Shown here piece after piece: positions 3,949-10,291 of a DNA stretch of 10,291 nt. Under the pieces are notes generated by a model. It saw only the letters and a program-made list of their open reading frames with translations. It was not told the origin of the DNA and ran no database searches. The stretch's first letter is position 1. The number at the start of each line of letters is the position of its first letter. Made by a program: the position numbers and the translations under genes. Source of the stretch: JBBTYG01 sp964418085 (lineage in GTDB: Bacteria > Patescibacteriota > Minisyncoccia > UBA6257 > 2-01-FULL-56-20); contig CAYQKB010000039.1 of the NCBI GenBank assembly GCA_964418085.1, positions 1-10,291 on the forward strand. Direction: 5' to 3'.

Positions 3949-6900
3949 ATGGAATCAAAAGAAGATAGCCGAGCGGGAGGAAGGCGATCTGGAAACATAC
4001 TTTTGCAGGCAGCGATCGGCGCGGCTTTTTTACTTGGGGGTTTATGGGTGATAGGGCAGACGGCGAATAGTGTGCATAATCAGGCGAATGTATCGGCGGT
4101 TTTGACTGTTGCGCAAAACGTAAAGAAGCAGTCCCAGATTATTCCCTTATCCAAACTTTTTGCTCCCCAGGGCGCCAAATCCGGAAATGTTTTTGCAAGC
4201 AATTTTGCCGGCAGCGCGAATGCTCCTGCTATTGTCACTCAAGACGCTGCCACATTCCAGCCGCCAGTGTATAAGGGATACATCGTCCGCTTTACCGAGC
4301 CATCGCTTCTTGAGAAAAAAGCTCAGGCCGAAGCAACCGCAAAGAAAACGAAGAGTATTTTAGACATTAAATCTGTTCTTGTTTCTCAAAAAGCGGTGAT
4401 TGATAATCAGCGGGAAAATTCTTTTAAGCCAAAACTATCCGCTGCAATCAGAGCCCGAAATCCGAAAATAAAATTTTTCACGAAAGTTTTTAACGGTGTG
4501 ATGCTTAATATAACCGACGCAGAGGCGAAGCAACTGAAACAATTACCGGAAGTAAAAGCAGTCTACCCGAACTATGTTGTTCAGGCGGTTGACACTCAAG
4601 CTTTACCACTTATCCATGCTCCTGATGCGTGGCAACTTACCGACGCGGCAAGTTCAACGTTGACCGGCAAGGGCGTTACGATCGCTATCATTGATACCGG
4701 AGTAGATTACCTTCATCGCGATCTTGGCGGATGTCTTGGGCCAAATTGTAAAGTGATCGGTGGATACAATTTCGTTAATGCAGCAAGTAGCACGGATCCG
4801 ATGGATGATATGGGACATGGCACACACGTGGCAAGTATCGCGGCCGGCAAAGGGGACTACAATCACAATGATATTTATGAGCCGAACCTCGGCGAAATTT
4901 GGGGCGTAGCACCGGATGCAAAAATTTTGGCGTATAAGGTTCTCGATAACAATGGATATGGAACATGGGACACTGTTATCTCCGGTATTGAACGAGCGGT
5001 TGACCCGAATCAAGATGGAGATTTTTCCGATCATGCGGATGTGATCAGTTTGAGTTTGGGTGGTCCCGGTACGCCGGACGATCCGGTTTCACTCGCGATA
5101 GATAATGCGGTGAATAACGGAGTGATTGCGGTTGTTGCGGCAGGGAATAGCGGACCAGGCGCCTATACAGTCGGTTCGCCCGGTGCGGCGCGGAAGGCGA
5201 TTACGGTTGGAGCGATAGATAAACAAAGTTACATTCCTTACTTCAGTTCGCGCGGTCCGGTTAAGTGGACGGATGATCAAGGGAACGTGAGATATGAGAT
5301 GAAGCCGGATGTTGTCGCGCCTGGCGTGGACATCTGCGGAGCGCAATGGGATCATGCGTTTGAAAATTACAGTCCTACTGCGGCAAATTGCAATAACGAT
5401 ACTGACCACGTTGCGATTTCCGGAACTTCAATGGCGACCCCGCATGTTGCAGGCGTGGCTGCACTTGTGAAACAACTCCATAAAGATTGGACCCCGGATG
5501 AAGTGAAGATGGCGATTGAGGATTCGGCTGTATTTGATAATTCACCCCATCAAACAAAAGGATTTGGTAGGGTTGATGCTTTGCAAGCTGTTCAATCGCC
5601 TCGGCCGCCGGTTGCAAACCTTGCGCCGCAAATAATTTCCGGTGGCATAATTAATATTATTGGCACGGCAACGGACGGGAATTTTAAGGAATATGATTTG
5701 TTTTATGGACAAGGAGGTGATCCGAGTGGAGGAAGTGATCCCATATCATTCACCGCTCTCACATCTTCTACTTCACAAGTTAGCAATGGAATTTTATATT
5801 CCGGTTTTGATACCACGCAGCTTAGCGAAGGGTTTTACGAATTGAAACTCGTCGTTAAAGATGCGAATGGAAATTCAAGCCAAGATCGCCAGATTATTTA
5901 TGTGAACAATATGGAAATTGATTCCGTGGGAAATACCATGAATTATGTAAACCACGGGAATCAAATTATCAAAGGCTCGATTTCGATTCCAAGCGCGACA
6001 CAGTTTAAAATTGATTATTCGGTACAAGGTAGAGAGGGTGCGAGGACAGCTCTTTGCCCGCCCACAAATATTCCTACTGGCGGCACGCTCTGTACTTTTA
6101 ATGCCGATAGTCTTACTGATGACGGACCATATTCGCTTATCCTCTCGGTATTTCAAAATGGTGCATGGAAAGATGATTCGCCGTTTAGAATTGCCGTGGT
6201 ACATGAATTGTTCACCGGTTGGCCCGGAGACATATACGGTTTTCCACGTGACGTTCACAGCGTTTCAAATCTCGGCGCGGATAAGATTCCTTCGTGGATC
6301 ATACCCCACTTCCTAACATGCGGCGCCGGCTGGTGCGGTGGAGCAAATTTCTATTTGTATAAAAGTGATGCGACATATAAACGGATAGATTCTTTTATGG
6401 AAAAATCCGGAGCCACTTCAAGCGTCCCGGATACATTTTTTGGTAGTTTGTCTTCAATATATTTTGATTCGTCGTACCAAAAAAATTTGATGGTTGTAGT
6501 AGGTGATAAAACGACAAAAATTGTTGACAAAGATGGCGCGGTGGTATCGAACTGGGACGACTATGGCTGGCCGAGGCCGACAATGGCTCCCGCCACTATT
6601 TTTGACAGGAATCATGATGGAAGGCCGGAGGTATATACTATGAATTTTGACATACACAGTGGACAGATTTCTCTTCTTGGGCACACCACTCATGGAAGTG
6701 TGTTAAGTGGATTTCCAATCAATACAGCGCTGGGTGATTTGCCGTATACAATCGTTAGTCCTCACATTGGGTTTCTCAAAAACGGAACCGAGGAGCGCCC
6801 CACAATTATTGCGGGAACTATAAACACAACCACCCTTCCATATTTTGACGTGATGCACCTTAAATTATATGCGGATATTTATGGAGGGGATAATAAACCC

Positions 6901-9900
6901 GTCTCGCGTACATTTTTATTTGATGATGCGAGTAAGGATGTCTCGCTGTCCTTCACATGGCCAGTAATTGCGGATTTAAATGGAGACGGAAATTCGGAAC
7001 TGGTTGTGGGATATAGCTTGCTGGATGCGGATATATATTTGCAGGATAAAAATAATATAAATGCTTACAAAACGTACATTAAGGTTATCGATAGCAACGG
7101 AGCTGTTTTGGCTCAAAAAGAAATAGATGGCTATACCATGGGCAAGCTCGCGGTTGGAAATTTGCGTAATGGCAAACCGACTATAGTCGCAACGCTCAAT
7201 GACACGTGGGCGTCGGAAGCGTTAGGCAAATATCAAAAATTGGTAGCATTTGATGGCGAACTCAATTCGGTTTTTGATATAGACCTTTCGGATCCGGCGA
7301 AGTTGATTCGAGGTCTTACTCTTGGTGACGTAAATGGTGATGGGAAATCAGATATAGTCCTGGATTATGTAAGTCGCTGGTTTAATGGAACTCCATCGGG
7401 CGTAGAAATTTTTGATGGGAGTGGTACTCTAGAGCGAGATATTGAAATACCCACAATGGGAGCGGTAGATGATTATGAGTATAGAGAGCCAATTCTCACG
7501 GATTTCAACGGTGACGGTATTACGGATGTTGTGCTTGAATCTGACTTTTTGCCTTCAGATTTTCATGCAGGCTTCGGTAATTCGTATGAAACAAGATTAT
7601 ATCCTCTCACATTAGGAAACTCATATAATCCGCAAAAAATTGATTGGTCGACTGCGCTCCATGACAATCAGCGCACTGGGTGCTTTGGATGTGCTGCTGT
7701 GACTTCTACATCAATTTCATCAATTGATGTTGTTTTTCCAACCGGTGGGGAGAAACTTGCCGCGGGTTCGGATATGACGGTGACTTGGACTTCACAAAAT
7801 CTTTCGCCGACGAGCTCGGTAGACGTCTATCTTTCGCGAAGTTTAACCGGTAAGCCGGGGGATGTAAGTGCCCAGGCGGTGCGCGTAACAAATACCGGCA
7901 GCACGACGTGGCGGCTTGGGTTTCCCGCGCCCGTCGCTCCGGGAACATATTACATTCGAATAACGTGCAGTTTCGATCCTACCTGCGAGGAGGGGGATAG
8001 CGGAGCGTTTTCTGTACTGCCGGGTATTACTCTTTTGTCGCCCAAGGGAGGCGAAACTTTCACATCGGACATCAACATACGTTGGACATCGAGTACTGTT
8101 CCAACTTCAACTTGGATGTATGTATCACTTTCGAGTGCTTCGTCATCAAGGACGGGAGCTTCGAGGCTTGTATCCAACACCGGAAACACAACATGGCCGA
8201 TCAGCGGTATTACCCCCGGCCAGTATTACGTCAGTATCGGTTGCTCATCTCCGGACTCGTCGTGCATCGGGGATAAAAGCGGACTTTTTACAATCATTCC
8301 GCCTCCACCTCCGGCAGTTACAGTCATTGGATCTCCATCGCTTCGGCTTAAATACGATTCGGCGGGCGGGGAGTCTGCGCTTGAGGCAACCTTTATTGCG
8401 GGCGTGCACGCAGGTGGAACCGATTTGCAGATGTATAAATATTTCCAGATATATGCTTATGACGGTAGCAGCACGTACGCCTATCCGGATTCTTCCGACT
8501 TTAAATTAGTGTCCGGTAACGGCACCGATACGGTTGATATGTATGGAAATGGTTACTACATCATTCCCGCAAATACCACGGCCACATTCCAGGCTCGCAG
8601 CTATTTCACTCCGCGGAAAATGTTTGCCGGGGAATATTATGCAACATTAAGCGGTGTCTCCGCGCAGGACGCATCCGGGTACTCCTTTATTCAGCCATCT
8701 CCGAACCAAACAAATAAAGTTCTTATCGTCGGGGAAATTTCTCCGTATATCAGTTCTGCTACCCCGAACCCTGCCGACGTTGCAAAGCCGGTTACCATCT
8801 CGGGTGTGAGGTTCCCGAAAACCGGCGGTATCGTAACTGTTGCCAACCATACATTTGCGCAATCTTCTTTGGATGGAAAAACAATCACGTTTACTCCGCG
8901 CGCTCATGGAGTGTTGCCGGCCGGGTACCAGGGGGTGAGCGTAACGGATCCCACAACGGGCGCAAGCAATTATTATTATGCGGATTTTGAAACCACAGAT
9001 CCTGTTCGGGTTCAAGGCGTGGATTTTTCTTCCACCGCTGCAGTTGTGGGTGACACGATTACTATTACGATACGCGCGCAAAACCAGACGAATCACCCGC
9101 TCTCGAATGTGTTCATAAGCGCGGCTGACCAGCAGGGGTGGGGCTCCCAGACAAACGTAAATTTTGCGCCGCAGGAAGACAGGGGGATAAAATCCGGCGA
9201 GCCGATAACGTTCACTATTTATGCTCGAGATATTCATACGACATATAACCCGCATCATTTTTCAATTCAGGTGAATGGCGTTGAGCAGACCACACAGGAT
9301 GTGACAGTGACCGCTTCCGGTGCGGCTTCTGGAGGGGGAGGAGGTGTTGTTTCCCCGGTGTCTTTGACCCTTCTTTCCCCCGCTAGTGCCGTAACGTGGA
9401 AGCAAGGATCTACTCAAACGCTCATATGGAAATCCTCCGGTATTCCGAGCTCGGCAGCAGTTACCCTTTTTGCCCGGCCCGTTTCGCAATCCGCAAGCGG
9501 CAATCTCGGTGTTTCTGCAAATAGTGGCACGAGCGGCAATACCGGACAGAGCGGCAACCTTGGAGCGGGTGGATCAACCGAATATATTTTGAAGGCGAAT
9601 ACCCAAAATGACGGAAATGAAACGTTGTCTCTTTCCTCTCTGCCAATCGGTTCTTACTATATTGGTGTTCGTGCGGTGATTTCCGGCGGCACTGTTCAGA
9701 ACGTGAGCACGTATGCAATAAATGTAGTTGGTGCTATGGCGCTTACATCCACTCCGGCTCTTGTGTGTTCTCCAAAAACCCAATCAGTCTCGCCCAACTC
9801 TCCGGCAACCATAACTCTCACGGGAGGTGCAATCAGCTCCTACGACATCTATTCCCCCGGAGCGATTCCTTCATTCCAACACGTCATAGGAAGCGGAGCA

Positions 9901-10140
9901 TCAATCAGTGTTGCCTATCCTTCACCATCGGCAACTCCCTATGTGATCACAATTAACTCTGTAAATGGCGGGGCACATGGCACCATCACCGGAACAACGA
10001 GCTGTGTGGTGAATGCGGGAAGCGGCGGCGTGAGTGGGAATTTTGGCGTGAGTGGAAATGTTAGCAGTAATATGGGAGTCAGTTCTAATCTGGGAACAAG
10101 TTTTAATGGTGGCGTAAGCGGGAATAGTGCTGCGAAATAA
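3949..10140 (+). CDS. Giant surface subtilisin-like serine protease (S8) with FG-GAP propeller and Ig-like modules
   Basis: A 2,063-aa exported protein. Order: basic N-terminus and membrane/signal helix (17-36); I9-like propeptide (about 108-214); S8 domain (about 214-548) with the full triad Asp249 (IIDTGVD), His290 (GHGTHVA), Ser494 (SGTSMATPHVAG) and oxyanion Asn400 (AAGNSGPG); two beta-sandwich-like segments (558-654, 655-753); a beta-propeller (about 755-1248) with four FG-GAP calcium motifs at Asp886, Asp1009, Asp1127 and Asp1185, ending in CFGC; two Kre9/KNH-like Ig domains (about 1256-1362, 1360-1450); a PPPPP hinge (1451-1455); another sandwich (1458-1595); an IPT/TIG domain (about 1598-1682); a CARDB-like domain (1683-1785); a Gly5 linker (1795-1799); a third Kre9-like domain (1802-1930); and a C-terminal SGNxGx tail. 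Cysteines occur in close pairs, fitting disulfides outside the cell. No LPXTG motif is present. It likely processes proteins or binds partners at the surface; substrate unknown. Start and end are unambiguous. Confidence 0.97.
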   Translation: MESKEDSRAGGRRSGNILLQAAIGAAFLLGGLWVIGQTANSVHNQANVSAVLTVAQNVKKQSQIIPLSKLFAPQGAKSGNVFASNFAGSANAPAIVTQDAATFQPPVYKGYIVRFTEPSLLEKKAQAEATAKKTKSILDIKSVLVSQKAVIDNQRENSFKPKLSAAIRARNPKIKFFTKVFNGVMLNITDAEAKQLKQLPEVKAVYPNYVVQAVDTQALPLIHAPDAWQLTDAASSTLTGKGVTIAIIDTGVDYLHRDLGGCLGPNCKVIGGYNFVNAASSTDPMDDMGHGTHVASIAAGKGDYNHNDIYEPNLGEIWGVAPDAKILAYKVLDNNGYGTWDTVISGIERAVDPNQDGDFSDHADVISLSLGGPGTPDDPVSLAIDNAVNNGVIAVVAAGNSGPGAYTVGSPGAARKAITVGAIDKQSYIPYFSSRGPVKWTDDQGNVRYEMKPDVVAPGVDICGAQWDHAFENYSPTAANCNNDTDHVAISGTSMATPHVAGVAALVKQLHKDWTPDEVKMAIEDSAVFDNSPHQTKGFGRVDALQAVQSPRPPVANLAPQIISGGIINIIGTATDGNFKEYDLFYGQGGDPSGGSDPISFTALTSSTSQVSNGILYSGFDTTQLSEGFYELKLVVKDANGNSSQDRQIIYVNNMEIDSVGNTMNYVNHGNQIIKGSISIPSATQFKIDYSVQGREGARTALCPPTNIPTGGTLCTFNADSLTDDGPYSLILSVFQNGAWKDDSPFRIAVVHELFTGWPGDIYGFPRDVHSVSNLGADKIPSWIIPHFLTCGAGWCGGANFYLYKSDATYKRIDSFMEKSGATSSVPDTFFGSLSSIYFDSSYQKNLMVVVGDKTTKIVDKDGAVVSNWDDYGWPRPTMAPATIFDRNHDGRPEVYTMNFDIHSGQISLLGHTTHGSVLSGFPINTALGDLPYTIVSPHIGFLKNGTEERPTIIAGTINTTTLPYFDVMHLKLYADIYGGDNKPVSRTFLFDDASKDVSLSFTWPVIADLNGDGNSELVVGYSLLDADIYLQDKNNINAYKTYIKVIDSNGAVLAQKEIDGYTMGKLAVGNLRNGKPTIVATLNDTWASEALGKYQKLVAFDGELNSVFDIDLSDPAKLIRGLTLGDVNGDGKSDIVLDYVSRWFNGTPSGVEIFDGSGTLERDIEIPTMGAVDDYEYREPILTDFNGDGITDVVLESDFLPSDFHAGFGNSYETRLYPLTLGNSYNPQKIDWSTALHDNQRTGCFGCAAVTSTSISSIDVVFPTGGEKLAAGSDMTVTWTSQNLSPTSSVDVYLSRSLTGKPGDVSAQAVRVTNTGSTTWRLGFPAPVAPGTYYIRITCSFDPTCEEGDSGAFSVLPGITLLSPKGGETFTSDINIRWTSSTVPTSTWMYVSLSSASSSRTGASRLVSNTGNTTWPISGITPGQYYVSIGCSSPDSSCIGDKSGLFTIIPPPPPAVTVIGSPSLRLKYDSAGGESALEATFIAGVHAGGTDLQMYKYFQIYAYDGSSTYAYPDSSDFKLVSGNGTDTVDMYGNGYYIIPANTTATFQARSYFTPRKMFAGEYYATLSGVSAQDASGYSFIQPSPNQTNKVLIVGEISPYISSATPNPADVAKPVTISGVRFPKTGGIVTVANHTFAQSSLDGKTITFTPRAHGVLPAGYQGVSVTDPTTGASNYYYADFETTDPVRVQGVDFSSTAAVVGDTITITIRAQNQTNHPLSNVFISAADQQGWGSQTNVNFAPQEDRGIKSGEPITFTIYARDIHTTYNPHHFSIQVNGVEQTTQDVTVTASGAASGGGGGVVSPVSLTLLSPASAVTWKQGSTQTLIWKSSGIPSSAAVTLFARPVSQSASGNLGVSANSGTSGNTGQSGNLGAGGSTEYILKANTQNDGNETLSLSSLPIGSYYIGVRAVISGGTVQNVSTYAINVVGAMALTSTPALVCSPKTQSVSPNSPATITLTGGAISSYDIYSPGAIPSFQHVIGSGASISVAYPSPSATPYVITINSVNGGAHGTITGTTSCVVNAGSGGVSGNFGVSGNVSSNMGVSSNLGTSFNGGVSGNSAAK
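9496..9567 (+). repeat. Hexapeptide-coding array 1 (4 x 18 nt) inside the third Kre9-like domain
   Basis: Residues 1850-1873 of the giant protease are four consecutive hexapeptides: SGNLGV, SANSGT, SGNTGQ, SGNLGA. They lie in a loop that in the two earlier Kre9-like domains is short (TGKPGDVSA and SSSRTGA). Third-position differences between units suggest an old array kept at protein level. Confidence 0.75.
10033..10134 (+). repeat. Hexapeptide-coding array 2 at the C-terminus of the giant protease
   Basis: Residues 2029-2062 repeat the same S-x-N-x-G-x theme: SGNFGV, a shortened SGNV, SSNMGV, SSNLGT, SFNGGV, SGNSAA, with Lys2063 as the last residue. The array forms the free end of the protein and may be a flexible tail, a glycosylation region or a binding surface. 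Confidence 0.7.
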
Positions 10141-10181
10141 AAAGATTAAGAGTTTTTATAGTGTGCGCAGACGTGGACGAA

Positions 10182-10205
10182 GTTCGACTCCCTCCACCAA
10201 TAAAA
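10182..10205 (+). repeat. Inverted, internally deleted copy of the tRNA-Leu 3' end
   Basis: GTTCGACTCCCTC (10182-10194) plus CACCAATAAAA (10195-10205) equals, in reverse orientation, the T-arm (complement of 10248-10260) and the CCA end with its flank (complement of 10231-10241) of the neighbouring tRNA-Leu, lacking only the six bases 10242-10247 of the acceptor stem. The preceding GACGTGGACGAAG (10170-10182) recalls tmRNA 3' regions, but its stem does not pair with CCCTC, so no functional RNA is called. Confidence 0.7.
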
Positions 10206-10238
10206 ATCCACTTGTTTGCGATGAGCGGACTTTTATTG
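10199..10238 (-). terminator. Terminator of tRNA-Leu
   Basis: On the minus strand, TCCGCT (complement of 10224-10229) pairs with AGTGGA (complement of 10207-10212) with one G-U, around an 11-nt loop, followed by TTTTT (complement of 10202-10206). An A-rich flank AATAAAA pairs with the T-rich side and extends the stem into the tRNA CCA end (12 bp, 10194-10205 with 10231-10242). The same hairpin could slow transcription leaving the protease gene on the plus strand. Confidence 0.7.
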
Positions 10239-10291
10239 GTGGGCGAGGAGGGAGTCGAACCCTCATGACCTTGCGATCGCAGGATTTTGAG
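10237..10291 (-). tRNA. tRNA-Leu(CAA), 3' part only
   Basis: The gene runs on the minus strand and is cut by the window edge at the 5' base of the anticodon loop. Visible parts read on the minus strand: loop CTCAAAA with anticodon CAA (complement of 10287-10289), stem TCCTG, a class II long variable arm with GATC-GCAA-GGTC pairing, T-arm GAGGG-TTCGACT-CCCTC, acceptor strand CTCGCCC, discriminator A and an encoded CCA (10237-10240). The long variable arm together with CAA identifies leucine. The 5' half lies beyond 10291. Confidence 0.93.

Noticed and set aside
8647..9258. 203-codon open frame on the minus strand inside the protease gene
   Set aside because: It is antisense to well-conserved domain sequence, is rich in Arg/Ile/Cys as expected from a shadow frame, and has no ribosome site or domain.
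9496..10134. Hexapeptide arrays as a CRISPR or DNA-level tandem repeat
   Set aside because: The 18-nt units differ at many third positions and have no spacers; the pattern is at protein level.
3949..10140. Recoded TGA (Gly) as in Gracilibacteria/Absconditabacteria
   Set aside because: Although none of the seven genes ends in TGA, no in-frame TGA occurs in 2,063 codons that are rich in glycine, so code 25 is not in use.
10160..10199. Possible tmRNA (ssrA) 3' end on the plus strand ending in CCACCA
   Set aside because: The T-stem does not pair, the acceptor side is missing six bases, and the giant protease gene leaves only 20-60 bases upstream, so no tmRNA body can exist here.

Overview
The window looks like a piece of a Patescibacteria/CPR (Parcubacteria-like) chromosome. 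This is inferred from content, not from a marker gene: short intergenic gaps, very small housekeeping proteins, a single-pass FKBP, a lone tRNA-binding OB-fold protein, and above all a giant secreted subtilase with FG-GAP repeats and Kre9/KNH-like Ig modules, an architecture I associate with that group. The code is standard: a 2,063-codon frame has no internal TGA. All seven protein genes end in TAA or TAG.

Left part (1-1263, + strand): the 3' end of an MTH1/NUDT1-type Nudix hydrolase (1-216); a 110-bp near-perfect palindromic element that begins inside its last codons (209-318); then a two-gene unit of a tRNA-binding-domain protein (368-733) and a membrane-anchored FKBP peptidyl-prolyl isomerase (738-1229), closed by a weak terminator.

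Middle (1264-3126): a good sigma70-like promoter and a roughly 180-nt leader with a long hairpin precede a 159-aa protein that reads as a phospho-site-less receiver-like domain (1484-1963). After its terminator comes tRNA-Phe(GAA) at 2100-2171. It converges on a minus-strand gene for a two-helix membrane protein of unknown function (2246-3001), and the minus-strand terminator lies directly against the tRNA 3' end.

Right part (3127-10291): a membrane-anchored lysozyme/SLT-like protein (3127-3930, minus) is divergent from the giant protease (3949-10140, plus). Only 18 bp separate the two start codons, so both transcripts are probably leaderless. The protease has a membrane anchor, an I9-like propeptide, a complete S8 catalytic domain, a calcium-binding FG-GAP beta-propeller, several Ig-like modules, and two arrays of an SGNxGx hexapeptide. 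The pair suggests a cell-envelope or surface locus. The window ends inside a minus-strand tRNA-Leu(CAA) with its terminator and an inverted, internally deleted copy of the tRNA 3' end.

No CRISPR array, transposase, integrase or classical defence system is visible. The least explained items are the palindromic element at 209-318, the repeat inserted in frame in the tRNA-binding protein, the structured leader at 1335-1390, the hexapeptide arrays, and the inverted tRNA fragment.
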